Assembly (NCBI GenBank): GCA_020636845.1
Contig: JACJXD010000008.1
Coordinates: 62,001 to 126,000 of the forward strand
Source: Bacteroidales bacterium
GTDB taxonomy: Bacteria; Bacteroidota; Bacteroidia; Bacteroidales; Tenuifilaceae
Length of the DNA stretch: 64,000 nucleotides
Direction of reading: 5' to 3'
Shown: positions 36,190-46,200 of the stretch, piece by piece
Layout of the letters: the number at the start of each line of letters is the position of its first letter
How positions within the stretch are numbered: the first letter of the stretch is position 1
Notes under the pieces: generated by a model
What the model was told of the DNA's origin: nothing
Seen by the model: the letters and a program-made list of their open reading frames with translations, nothing else
Databases searched by the model: none
Position numbers and translations under genes: made by a program

Positions 36190-37872
36190 CTATTCTCCTA
36201 AATCAACTTTTGCAAGCCATATATTTTTGTCGTTTTTATCGCTACCTACAAATATTAAGCAGGTGTCTTCCACAATAACGGGAACTACAGGATGTAAAAA
36301 ATAATCGTCCTTTTGTTCCTTGGAGGTTTTTAGTCCGAATGTTGTAAATTGGCTTAACGTTCTAGCTTCCGGGTTAACTGAGGCTAATCGGACATAGTTG
36401 AATTTTCGGCCGGTATCTTTATCCGCTTTTTGAGTTTCTATTATTTGCCATGTAATAGTTTTTCCTCCGGGATTTTCGTAAAGTTCAACCTCTCCGGCTC
36501 CGGGAGTTTCATTTTTGACGGTGTAATGAGATAGTAAATTTCCGGAAGGATCGAAATGGAGGAGCATGTAATCTAAGTTTTTTCCACGGTATTGGTATTG
36601 TCCAACTATTACTATGTCTCCGTTTTCTCTCACTTGTAACTGTGCATTTGTTGTTTCGAAAACGTCTCCATCGAAGCCTTTCTTTTGATTTTCAGGCTTA
36701 ACCATTTTAGTCGTGTAATCGGCAACGGGTGTGGCGGTAATAAAATCCATTTTCCCTTCGGTAATTTTCATAATTACCATATGGTCCTTTTTGTCTTTAA
36801 TTTCCCAGTAATATTTTTGAGGGTTGGCATTGGAACCGGGACCTGCCAAGTATAACGATTTATCGGTAAACTTAAAGAGGTCTGGTGTCCATGCGTTAGT
36901 AGGACATACAAAGTCGATACTGTCGATGGTTGATCCATCAATTCCGAAGTGCATATAAGTATATTCGTTTGGCTTGTAAAGGATGGATTGATCGAATCCT
37001 AGTTGCGAAACCCTGTCTTGCGGGGCAAAGAGTACGCCCATACTTCCATCGGAATATTCCAATCTTTTAACAACAATTTTAGGACCTCTGAAGGAAAAGA
37101 TTCGTTCGTAAAGAAATTTTACTCCGTTGTTAACCATGAAGGTTTGCAGAACGTAACTTTGATTATCGACGATTTTGGTTTCTTTAGTTTTCTTTATCTT
37201 AGGCTTGATAACACCCATTACGGTAAGAAAATGTTGAGGTGCGTGGTACTTTACTTCATAAGGCATTTTTTTGCTTTCGTCCCAATTCCAAAATCCGACT
37301 TTGCGAAATTCTTCGGGATCGTCGGCAATGGAGAATTGTGCAGTTATCCGTCTGTCATCAGATTTTAATTTTTCCTCCTTGCCTTCGCCGTAACTAACGT
37401 CCCAAACGTAGTCGCCTTTTTTGCTATCCCATTTTTCGGTAGCCGTATAAACTCCGTGTTCTAAAACTGTGTTGAAAGCCCCGATGCCTACCTTAACGTA
37501 AGTTGTTTTTGCTTCACGAAGTTTACGATTTGGGTCGAATTTTACAGTAGGGTCTTTTTTAGCGCGAATTTTATTTGCTTTTACATTTGCTTCTTCGTTA
37601 GTATATACCTCCGATGTTTGGTTTACCAGTTGCAGGTTCGGATCGAAATTATATGTGTCAACTATTGTTTTGCCTTTTCCTTTTGGTGTAATGAATTGTG
37701 CCTGATAGGCGCTGCCGTCGTCGTTATAGCCAAAGGTCCACTTGGTTGCTTTCAGCGATGTTTTTAGTAGTGGGGTTACACTGCTAACCTCTAGTTTTTG
37801 AGCATTGGAACTCTTGTTCGAAAAGAGTAAAACCGCAAATGCTAATACTGATAAAACTTTTAATGATTTCAT
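36190..37872 (-). CDS. Secreted protein of unknown function, 560 aa
   Basis: A 560-residue protein with a clear signal peptide (MKSLKVLSVLAFAVLLFSNKSSNAQ). I do not recognise a domain. The mature part is beta-rich with repeated tracts in which a value is described and compared (WTFGYNDDGSAYQAQFITPK, YVWDVSYGEGKEEK, VFETTNAQLQVRENGDIVIV, DYMLLHFDPSGNLLSHYTVK), reminiscent of a beta-propeller or of proteins that log stored state. No catalytic motif seen. It is the first gene of the operon ending at 34478 and follows the response regulator by 121 bases on the same strand, so the two-component pair may control it. Lysine-rich, unlike T9SS cargo, and without a sorting domain. Confidence 0.6.
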   Translation of the reverse strand: MKSLKVLSVLAFAVLLFSNKSSNAQKLEVSSVTPLLKTSLKATKWTFGYNDDGSAYQAQFITPKGKGKTIVDTYNFDPNLQLVNQTSEVYTNEEANVKANKIRAKKDPTVKFDPNRKLREAKTTYVKVGIGAFNTVLEHGVYTATEKWDSKKGDYVWDVSYGEGKEEKLKSDDRRITAQFSIADDPEEFRKVGFWNWDESKKMPYEVKYHAPQHFLTVMGVIKPKIKKTKETKIVDNQSYVLQTFMVNNGVKFLYERIFSFRGPKIVVKRLEYSDGSMGVLFAPQDRVSQLGFDQSILYKPNEYTYMHFGIDGSTIDSIDFVCPTNAWTPDLFKFTDKSLYLAGPGSNANPQKYYWEIKDKKDHMVIMKITEGKMDFITATPVADYTTKMVKPENQKKGFDGDVFETTNAQLQVRENGDIVIVGQYQYRGKNLDYMLLHFDPSGNLLSHYTVKNETPGAGEVELYENPGGKTITWQIIETQKADKDTGRKFNYVRLASVNPEARTLSQFTTFGLKTSKEQKDDYFLHPVVPVIVEDTCLIFVGSDKNDKNIWLAKVDLGE

Positions 37873-37993
37873 ACTGTATGAGTTAATTTATTCGGATTCG
37901 ATAGGAAAATTACCTATCTGTATAACTCGACACAATACTCCAATTGAGGTATTTTAGGCAAGACAGAATGCCACTATTCTGAAGAAAATAGGA

Positions 37994-38647
37994 TTATTCG
38001 GGAAGCCACCTGTTATCAATAGCTCTTTTTGCGGCGGATGTTCTGTTGGATACCTGAAGTTTTTCGTAGATATTCCGAACGTGTTTTCGAACCGTTTCGT
38101 AGCTAATAAACAGTTTTTCGGCGATTTGCGGATTTGTGTGACCATTCGATATCAATCCCAGTATTTCAACTTCCCTTTTGGTAAGAGGGTTTTCCGCAGG
38201 TTTGCTTTTCTTGGACTGTTCTGGAGTGGCTACAAAGCGTATTATTTTTCTGGCAATGGAAGGCGATATGATAGAACCTCCATTTTTTATGTCCTGTATT
38301 GCTTTTATTATGGTTTCGGATGGTTCTTCCTTAAGCAAATAGCCAAGGGCTCCTGCTTTAATTGCTTCGTAAATGGTGTTGTCGTCGTCGAAAACGGTTA
38401 GCATTATAATGTCGATGGATGTAAATTTGCTTTTTACAATGCCGGTTGTGTATATGCCATTGGTAGGCATTTCAATATCCATAAGAATTACATCGGGTAG
38501 ATCCTCGGAGTTGCAGGTTTCGAGATAGTCGAGTAGGTACTGTCCGTCGGCAAATACACCGACAACCTGAATATCGTTTGTCGCTGAAATTCGCTTCGCG
38601 ATATTCTCCCGCATTAACTCATTATCGTCAACAATGGATACCTTCAA
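37994..38647 (-). CDS. NarL/LuxR-type response regulator
   Basis: A 217-residue regulator. The receiver domain (1-125) has the acidic pair DD at 7-8, phospho-acceptor Asp57 in ILMDIEMP, Thr in MLTVFDDD and Lys in YLLKEE. A LuxR helix-turn-helix (about 150-210) has NPLTKREVEILGLISNGHTN and SYETVRKHVRNIYEKL. It follows its histidine kinase by 68 bases on the same strand, making a standard NarL-type pair. The likely regulated unit is the adjacent downstream envelope operon, an inference from position. Confidence 0.92.
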   Translation of the reverse strand: MKVSIVDDNELMRENIAKRISATNDIQVVGVFADGQYLLDYLETCNSEDLPDVILMDIEMPTNGIYTTGIVKSKFTSIDIIMLTVFDDDNTIYEAIKAGALGYLLKEEPSETIIKAIQDIKNGGSIISPSIARKIIRFVATPEQSKKSKPAENPLTKREVEILGLISNGHTNPQIAEKLFISYETVRKHVRNIYEKLQVSNRTSAAKRAIDNRWLPE

Positions 38648-38715
38648 CTTTAAAATTTATTTCGAGTAAATTTAACTTATTGTATCGCATAAGAAATAAC
38701 CCGAATGGAGGATTT

Positions 38716-41565
38716 TTAATTTTTATTTACGGGAAATATAACTTTTATGGTTGTGCCTGTCCCTTTTTCGGTTTCAATAATAAATTCGGCTCCAATTTCT
38801 TTTGCTCGGTTTTTCATATTATTTAAACCATAACCTTGGTCGTTTGGATTATGCGTTCCAACTCCATTGTCTGCTATGGTCATAGTGAAGTGAGCATTTA
38901 CCCGTACAGTAATTTTAACCATTGAGGCTTTGCTGTGCTTAACGATGTTGGTAACAGATTCCTGTGCAATTCTGTATAGGTTGAGCGTTTGAATGGGAGT
39001 AAGGCTTATAGGATAATCTATTTTTGCATCAATGGAGTGTTCCACATTGCAGCCATTTAGATACTGGTAGCACATTTTGCGCAATCCATCGACAAAGTCC
39101 TCAATGTCGGTATAATCGGAATGGATTGCCCAAATAGTTTCCCTTAGCTGTCCTATTGCGTTTCGTCCAAAAGCACTTAAATCCTTGGCTTTACTATTGC
39201 CTTCGTTCGATAGTTGGTCTAAATTCGTAATTAGGTACGTAAGTTGTGAGCCTACATTATCGTGCAAATCACGGGCAATTCGTTGTCGTTCGGCATGTAT
39301 TTTCTGTCTGACCTCCATTTCGTGCATTCGCTTTTTAATTCTGCGCAATGTAAAGAACTTTACAATCAAGGCAATGGCCGCTATAAGAAGAGAAAGTTCG
39401 ATAATTACGGAATACCATCGTTGGTAGAATGGTGTTTTTATAATTGCTGAAAGTAAGAGTTGAGGTTGGCTTTCGACTCCATCAGGATTAATGGATTTTG
39501 CCCATAGTTTCACCTTTCCATATGGTAATTGCGGATAGTTCAGTTCGAAGTTCGAAGTCGGTTCCGACCATTCTTTATCTGTTCCTTCCAACCAATATCG
39601 CCATTTTATATCTTCGGTATTGCTTAAGTAGTGTATGCCAACTTTAATGCTTAGTTTGTTGTTTTCGGGTTCAAGGATTATTGGTTGGTTGTTTGCATCT
39701 ATTTTAGCTGTGTCGGATTTTAACTCGCTGATATATAATTCGGGTATAATATCACCTTGCTTCACATTTTGTAAGTTGACGGTTACAACACCCTTTGAGG
39801 TTGCTAAAAGCAGGCTGCTTGTTTTGGGATAGTATTGGGCATTGTTAATGGTAAAATCGGAACTGGGAACTAAGGTATAGGAGTTTAACGGGATTAGTTG
39901 GTTATTGCTAAGTATGTGCAAGGTTGTATTGCTTAAAACCAGCAGTTGATCCTTGTTGTCTCTAAAAATACTTACCACTTTGTTACCTTTAAACCCTTTA
40001 GAATAGCACATTACGCTATCTGTTGTTGGGCTAAAGTTGCAAATACCGTTGGAACAACCAATCCAGATTGTTTTATTGTAATCCTCAAAAATAAAGCCCG
40101 TATAGTTCGAGATAAGCCCATTTTTACTGGATAGCATTTTTTGTTTCCCATTTTCGATGCGAATGGCTCCTTTGTCGGTAGTAGCCCAAATAGCATTTCC
40201 AGCCTTAAAAATTCTATTTATCATTAATGTTGGCAATAGGCTATCGATTAGTTCGCTAACATTATTGTTCTTGTCTATTAGCCAAATGCCGGAACCGTAA
40301 GAGGAAATCCATACGGTACCATCGGAATTTGGAATAATTCCCGATATTCCGTTTCCATGTTTAAAAATTGTTAACGGTTCGTGGTTGTCTAATAAGTTTT
40401 TGCTACTGATTAGCGATAAAAATGTACCAATATATGTGCGATTACTATTGTCGAAAGTTATTGCTCTAATGTTTTTAAATTTTGCCTGATGTAATTTTAA
40501 ATGCTGTTTACTTTGAGTTATTATATGTAACGTATCGGTAGTTCCGGCATAAATATTTCCTTTGTTGTCAATGTTCACAGTATTCACAATTTCGGAGATG
40601 TTGGGAAGAATGGTATAGTTGGTTTTTGCTATTTTTTGAACACCTCCGCCAAAAGTTCCTACCCATAGTTGGTTAAAAGTATCGGTGCAGATGGAGGTAA
40701 CGAAGTTGCATCTTAATCCGTTGCTCGTATTTAGATAAGGTGTATTATTAATTAATTGCACTCCGTTATCTATTGTACCTATTAGCGAGTAGCCATTCCA
40801 GCTACAAAACGATGTGGCTTCCTTAAGTGTTTTTATGTTATTCAATGTAACGGAGGAGTCTTTTAAGGCTAAGTAGCCCCAAAAGTTCCTTGTTATAATT
40901 TTTCCTTGGGCAAGATTATTCTTCAGGTTTAGGCTATCGCCCATAAAGTAGATGTTCTTATTTCCTGTAAAACATTTATAGGTGTTGATGTCGGAATTTA
41001 GAGGTTTTACAGAAAATGTAGATGAAGTCGATTCGTAAATGTTTAATAATCCGTTTATTCGGAAAATAAATTTGTTGTTACCGACTTTAATGATATGGTT
41101 ATTAGGAGTTTGGTTTATGGAATCTTTATAAATTTTTGATTTTCCATTGTCGATAACCTCCAATCCGTTATATGTTCTTATTAACCATCGTCCATAATCA
41201 TCTTCTTTAAAATCATATACCGATGTTGAAGATTTCGGAATTATAGTTTGTGTAATATCAAGTGTTTTTTTATTTACCTGTATGGCGCCGTGTTCGTATG
41301 TACATAACCAAATTTTTCCCGATTTCGTTTCGGAAATTTTATAAACCATTACGGTATCAAGAATATTATCGAATTTTGATCCGTCGAATTTTGTAACCCC
41401 TTTATCGGTAGCAATCCACAGGTAATTTTGTTGATCATTAAGAACGTGAAATATATAATTGCTGGGTAATCCGTTAGATGTGTTAAAGTATTTAAACTCT
41501 AACTGTTGACAATAGGAGAGGTTAATTAGCGTAATCGCAAAAATCGAAAGCAAGATTCTTAACAC
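38716..41565 (-). CDS. Beta-propeller sensor histidine kinase (reg_prop, Y_Y_Y, HisKA_3)
   Basis: A 949-residue membrane sensor. Signal peptide MLRILLSIFAITLINLSYC; a periplasmic double beta-propeller of two-component regulator repeats (residues about 25-600: NYLWIATDKGVTKFDG, QLWVGTFGGGVQKI, TIWIGCSNGICNF); a Y_Y_Y-type domain (about 620-700: YWLEGTDKEWSEP, NYPQLPYGKVKLWAK); one transmembrane helix (WYSVIIELSLLIAAIALIVKF); then HisKA_3 with ERQRIARDLHDNVGSQLTYL and an HATPase_c (NNMKNRAKEIGAEFIIETEKG). It phosphorylates the NarL-type partner next door. Such kinases in gut Bacteroidota usually sense oligosaccharides, as hybrid forms; here the regulator is a separate protein and no polysaccharide locus is adjacent, so the ligand is open. 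Confidence 0.92.
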   Translation of the reverse strand: MLRILLSIFAITLINLSYCQQLEFKYFNTSNGLPSNYIFHVLNDQQNYLWIATDKGVTKFDGSKFDNILDTVMVYKISETKSGKIWLCTYEHGAIQVNKKTLDITQTIIPKSSTSVYDFKEDDYGRWLIRTYNGLEVIDNGKSKIYKDSINQTPNNHIIKVGNNKFIFRINGLLNIYESTSSTFSVKPLNSDINTYKCFTGNKNIYFMGDSLNLKNNLAQGKIITRNFWGYLALKDSSVTLNNIKTLKEATSFCSWNGYSLIGTIDNGVQLINNTPYLNTSNGLRCNFVTSICTDTFNQLWVGTFGGGVQKIAKTNYTILPNISEIVNTVNIDNKGNIYAGTTDTLHIITQSKQHLKLHQAKFKNIRAITFDNSNRTYIGTFLSLISSKNLLDNHEPLTIFKHGNGISGIIPNSDGTVWISSYGSGIWLIDKNNNVSELIDSLLPTLMINRIFKAGNAIWATTDKGAIRIENGKQKMLSSKNGLISNYTGFIFEDYNKTIWIGCSNGICNFSPTTDSVMCYSKGFKGNKVVSIFRDNKDQLLVLSNTTLHILSNNQLIPLNSYTLVPSSDFTINNAQYYPKTSSLLLATSKGVVTVNLQNVKQGDIIPELYISELKSDTAKIDANNQPIILEPENNKLSIKVGIHYLSNTEDIKWRYWLEGTDKEWSEPTSNFELNYPQLPYGKVKLWAKSINPDGVESQPQLLLSAIIKTPFYQRWYSVIIELSLLIAAIALIVKFFTLRRIKKRMHEMEVRQKIHAERQRIARDLHDNVGSQLTYLITNLDQLSNEGNSKAKDLSAFGRNAIGQLRETIWAIHSDYTDIEDFVDGLRKMCYQYLNGCNVEHSIDAKIDYPISLTPIQTLNLYRIAQESVTNIVKHSKASMVKITVRVNAHFTMTIADNGVGTHNPNDQGYGLNNMKNRAKEIGAEFIIETEKGTGTTIKVIFPVNKN

Positions 41566-41691
41566 AAAAGCAAATATTTATCAAATCAAATTTACGACAT
41601 TTTCCTGTTGCAATGCAAGTCCTTTATGTCTTGACATATGTCTATATAAAAAATGATGGTGTATGAACTAATGCTTTTCGTAGTATGTGCA

Positions 41692-41724
41692 TTTGTTGCA
41701 ATTGGATAATATTTTATAGATTTG
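41692..41724 (+). promoter_or_regulatory. Promoter of the FadL-like gene
   Basis: TTTG at 41692-41695 and TAGATTTG at 41717-41724 are 21 bases apart, the spacing expected for the Bacteroidota housekeeping sigma factor. The -7 box lies 42 bases before the ATG at 41767. Confidence 0.6.
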
Positions 41725-41766
41725 AAGTTGTTTTAAAAGAGTTACTAATCAAATAAATATTGAATT

Positions 41767-43077
41767 ATGAGGAAAATAATTGTATCAGTAATAGCGCTAT
41801 TGGGCGTAACTCTTTCGGTTAATGCTCAAATGGACAATTTAGCCAATATGAGTGCCAAGTGGATTCGTTCCAATGTTCGAAATGCTGCGTTAGATGGCGG
41901 TGCCGATATGGTGAATTTTAACCCTGCGGGATTATCACTGCTGAACGACGGAATTTATGTTAGCTTAAGCAACCAAACGCTTTTCCGTAACCCGGAGCAT
42001 ACGTTTAACTTTGGGGCAGGGAATACCTCGTATAAACAGGATGGGATTGATCCTTTTTTGCCAATGTTTTATGCCGCGTACAAAAAGAGCAACATGGCAA
42101 TATCAAGTGGCGTTTATATTTCGGGAGGTGGAGCAACGGTTAACTATCCCGATGGTTCGTTTAATACGAATTTAATGGGCTATAAGATATTATTAACGAA
42201 TAATGTCGGAGGTTATACTTCGTTTAATGACCAATCGTTGGAGGCTTCGTCGTACTACTTAACCGTTCCGTTGCACTTTAGCTATGCAGTAAACGAAAAG
42301 TTGGCGCTGTCGGTTGGTGGGCGTTATATTCGTGGAATAAATAAAACTAAGGCTGGAATGACTTTAACAGGTTCTGCGTTTGCCCCCGATTACGAAATGA
42401 ATATAGATTATAAAAGTAATGCTAACGGATTTGGTGGAATTTTTGGTATCGACTATAAGTTTTCCGATAAGTTAAACGTTGCCATTCATTATGAAACCAG
42501 AGTTAAGTTGAATTTTGAGGTAACTGATAATAGCGGAAATTACGAGTTGGAAGCCGATGGTACTAAAAACCGCAGAGATTTACCGGCTGTAATCAATACC
42601 GGTGTAACATATCGTATTACGGATAAGTTAATTGCTGGAGCCGATTTCAACTACTATTTTCAGACAAGTGCCAATTGGGGCGATGTTATGGATCCTACAA
42701 CGGGAAACACCGAGAAGGCTTCTAAAGCAGCAGGTAACTGCTATACCGCAAATTTAGGATTCAGGTATTTGCTTAGCGAAAAATTGGAGTTGAGTGCAGG
42801 TTGTAGTTATACTGCGTTCATGTACGATGATATGGAACTTTATTACACCAAAATGGGTTTATACGAAGCATTAAAGTATAATAATTTTAATGTAGGCTTA
42901 GGTGTTGGTTATAGCATTACTAATAATATTCAACTCGATTTGGGATTTGGACGTACTTTCTGGCAAGATAAAACAATAAATTCGCTATCCGGAAAAGCAT
43001 TTACCAGTACTGATTTCCCTGTAAAAGTAACCGATTCCGGTTATGTAGCAGCCGTAGGTTTCGACTTTAAATTTTAA
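41767..43077 (+). CDS. FadL/OmpP1/TodX-family outer-membrane transporter
   Basis: A 436-residue outer-membrane barrel for uptake of hydrophobic molecules (fatty acids or aromatics in characterised relatives). Signal peptide MRKIIVSVIALLGVTLSVNAQ; the hatch N-terminus has GADMVNFNPAGLSLL, the NPAG motif of the family; later KLALSVGGRYIRG, LNVAIHYETRVKLNFEV (typical WxxPxxxxxG region replaced), and a terminal strand ending AVGFDFKF with the C-terminal Phe. It is divergent from the propeller kinase gene (201 bases between). It has its own promoter and terminator, so it is probably monocistronic. Confidence 0.88.
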   Translation: MRKIIVSVIALLGVTLSVNAQMDNLANMSAKWIRSNVRNAALDGGADMVNFNPAGLSLLNDGIYVSLSNQTLFRNPEHTFNFGAGNTSYKQDGIDPFLPMFYAAYKKSNMAISSGVYISGGGATVNYPDGSFNTNLMGYKILLTNNVGGYTSFNDQSLEASSYYLTVPLHFSYAVNEKLALSVGGRYIRGINKTKAGMTLTGSAFAPDYEMNIDYKSNANGFGGIFGIDYKFSDKLNVAIHYETRVKLNFEVTDNSGNYELEADGTKNRRDLPAVINTGVTYRITDKLIAGADFNYYFQTSANWGDVMDPTTGNTEKASKAAGNCYTANLGFRYLLSEKLELSAGCSYTAFMYDDMELYYTKMGLYEALKYNNFNVGLGVGYSITNNIQLDLGFGRTFWQDKTINSLSGKAFTSTDFPVKVTDSGYVAAVGFDFKF

Positions 43078-43118
43078 AAATGTAAGTATTTTGCTCAGAA
43101 TACATACTTCAAAAGAAT

Positions 43119-43150
43119 AGAGGGTTTAACACTAAACCCTCTCTCTTTTT
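43119..43150 (+). terminator. Terminator of the FadL-like gene
   Basis: Perfect 10-bp stem AGAGGGTTTA/TAAACCCTCT (43119-43128, 43133-43142) with loop ACAC, then CTCTTTTT on the plus strand. Confidence 0.85.
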
Positions 43151-43189
43151 AATTCGATGTTAAAGTTATCTTCATTTAGATTTTTTGAA

Positions 43190-43221
43190 TAATAAAAAAG
43201 CGTAGCAGTACGCTACGCTTT
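43190..43221 (-). terminator. Terminator of the second tricorn gene
   Basis: Perfect 10-bp stem AAAGCGTAGC/GCTACGCTTT (43197-43206, 43212-43221). On the minus strand it is followed by TTTATT. It lies 23 bases past the stop at 43244. Confidence 0.85.
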
Positions 43222-43243
43222 AGTGATAATAAAATCTATTCAC

Positions 43244-46200
43244 TTACTTTTTTAGCAATTCCTTTACAGCTGCTTCTATTTGTTGGTCGCGGCCGGATGA
43301 AAGTGTATTTTGTTCGTTGCGAACTTTAATATCGGGCTCCATTTGGTTGTTTTCGCAGAATTTCCCATCGGGAGTTAACCAGCCACCCATTGGAATTCCG
43401 AAGTAAAGGGTTGGGTCTATTTGTGTTTCCCACCATACAAATGTTCCGGTTCCGGGAATAGGCATTCCCAACGTTTTTCCAATACCTTTCAGCTTGTATG
43501 CAACGGGAAATAGGTGAGCATCGGAGTAGTTACTTTCGCCAATCAAAACAATAGATGGTTTTATCCACTTGTCAGCAGGTTCGTATCCAATATTTTGTCC
43601 GTGAGGAATAACATCAATGTACTTTTTACCGTTTAGGAAATCCGAAAGTTGCTCATGAATGTTTCCGCCACCGTTAAATCGAGTATCAATAATAATGGCT
43701 TCTTTGTTAAGGTTGCGACCTAAAGCCTCTTCGAATACGGTTCGCATACTGGCATCGTTCATGGAACGAACATGAATGTATCCTATTTTACCATCCGATA
43801 ATTTTTCTACTTCCTCGCGTCTGTTCTTTACCCATCGGTTATAAAGCAGTTGATTTTCTTCTCCTAGCGATATAGGTTTAATTGTTTCGTCCCAACGTTT
43901 TTTAGTGGTTGGGTCGTAAAGTGATAGGAGAGTAATTTGGTCAACTTTCCGGTTAAGGAGCATGTAGAAATCTATAGAGTCAGGACTTTGTCCATCAATC
44001 TTTTCGATAATTGTTCCCGTTTGTATTTTCGATGAAGCCTTATCGGCAGGACCACCTTCAATTACCTCGGCAATTCTTAAACCTTTACCTTGATAGTTAT
44101 AATCGTAGAAAAGTCCAAGCGATGCTGTTTTGTCGGAGTTAGGTAAATAGTTATGGTAACCGCTGCCTGTGTGCGAGGCATTCAATTCGCCAAGCATTTC
44201 GCTAAGCATCTCAGCAAAGTCGTAGTTGTTATTTATGTAGGGGAGGAATTTTTTGTACTCGTTATAGTAGAAATTCCAATCGACTCCATGTAAATTTTCA
44301 ACGTAGAATTTTTCCTTAACCAAACGCCACGCATGGTCGAAAATAAAATCTCTTTCGGCAGCGTGATTTAGCACCATTTCACCGTTAGTTTTTAAGGGCT
44401 CCGATTTACCAGATTCTACATCTATTTTCATGGCATTGCCGTTTGCCAGCAAGAACAGAAACTTTCCATCGGGCGATAGTTCCATGCTTACGTTCCAAAC
44501 GCCAAGTTTCGAAAGCAGCTTGGTTTCTTTAGTTCTGAGTTCGGTAACCCATAGGTCGTTTCCTTTATCGAAACTTGTAAGGTAGTAAAGTTTTTCACCA
44601 TCTTTCGATAGAACCCAGTCGTGAATGGACGATGTGTAAGTGGTTAACCGTTCTTTACGTTCGGTAAGGTTGTTAAAATCTATTTCAATGGTTTTAAGGG
44701 TGTCTTTATCTTCTTTTTCCTTATCCTTTTTCTTCTTTTTCGATTTTTCTTCATCGGCCTTCTTTTCCTTTTCGGCCTTTTTCTCTTTCTCTTTTAACAA
44801 CGAAAATTCTTCTTTCGATAAGTTGAAACGATCAAAGGCTTCTTTGGTGAAAAACATGGCGTAAACATTTCCGCTGGTTAGGTTTCCGCTTTGCGAGAGA
44901 GTTCCTTCCCTATCGGAGCCCCAAATCATCATTTTGCCTCCCATTTCCCATTTAGGAATAAAATCGTCGTATCCGCTCATGGTAAGGTCATGAATTTCGC
45001 CTTTCCCGTCGGCAGCAACGAGTCCTACTTCGGGGGACATTACCCGATTTTTAAGTCCAAATTGAACCAAAAACCATTTCCCGTCAGGCGACCAAGTGTA
45101 ATACTGATCGCCGTCGGCATAGGAGTAATTTTTGTCGGCGGTCATAATGGTGCGAACTTCTTTTGAAGCCAAGTTGATAACCTTAAGAACCACCCTGTTT
45201 TCGAGGTAAGCCACTTCTTTCCCATCGGGTGAAAATTCCGGTTGGAATTCTTCGGCATCGGTAGCAATAACCGGTTCTTCCTTTAGCAATGTAGATACAA
45301 AGAAGTATGGCTCTTCCTTGCGAACAATCGAGGTAGTGTAAACATTCCAGTTATCGTTCTCTTCGGCAGCGTATAGCAATTTCCTTCCGTCGGGACTGAA
45401 GCTAACGTTTCGTTCTTCCCATGGAGTATTGGTAATACGTTTGGTTATTCCTCCTTCGATGCTCGAAACAAAAATTTCGCCGCGAAAAACGTAGGCAAAC
45501 TCCTTTCCATTGGGCGATAGCTTAGCCTCGGAGAAATCGCTGTTTACAGGAATAATTTTTTCGATAGTTTCTCTTCCGTCGTTGGCAATTGTAATGTTAA
45601 CTTTTTGCGGCTCGCTACCGGGCTGTAAGGTATATACTTCGCCGTTATAGCTAAAGCATAGCGTGTTATTGTTGGCTCGGGTGAGAAAACGTACCGGATT
45701 CTTAGTAAAACTGGTTATTGCCTGATTTTTTGTTGGATCGGCTAACGAACTTTTAAATACGTTGAACGATCCGTTTTGCTCGCTTAAGTAGTAAAAATCG
45801 TTATCGTTGGAATCGAACACAGGATTTCGGTCTTCGCCGTTAAACTGGGTCAACTTTGTATATTCTTTGGTATTAAGGTCGTATGTCCATATATCGTGGG
45901 TAATGGACGATGTATGGTGTTTTCTCCAAAGATTTTCGTATCCTTTAATGTCATCGAAAATTATTTTATTTCCATCCTTGTTGAAGGTTGCGTTTAGCGC
46001 CGGAGTGGTAATTATTTGGCTTACCTTACCTCCCGTAACAGGAACGCTGTAAAGTTCACTTATGAGTGAAATAGGAAACTGAGCATTGGTTGCCAAATCC
46101 TGACGATGTGCTGAAAAAATTATCGATTTGTCGTCGGTAGTAAAACTCGACGGAATTTCGTTTCCGGAATGGAATGTGAGTCGTTTTGCTTCGCCTCCAA

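Noticed and set aside
41633..41642. Palindrome GACATATGTC upstream of the FadL gene as an operator
   Set aside because: Ten bases only, one copy, 50 bases above the -33 element; chance is likely in AT-rich DNA.
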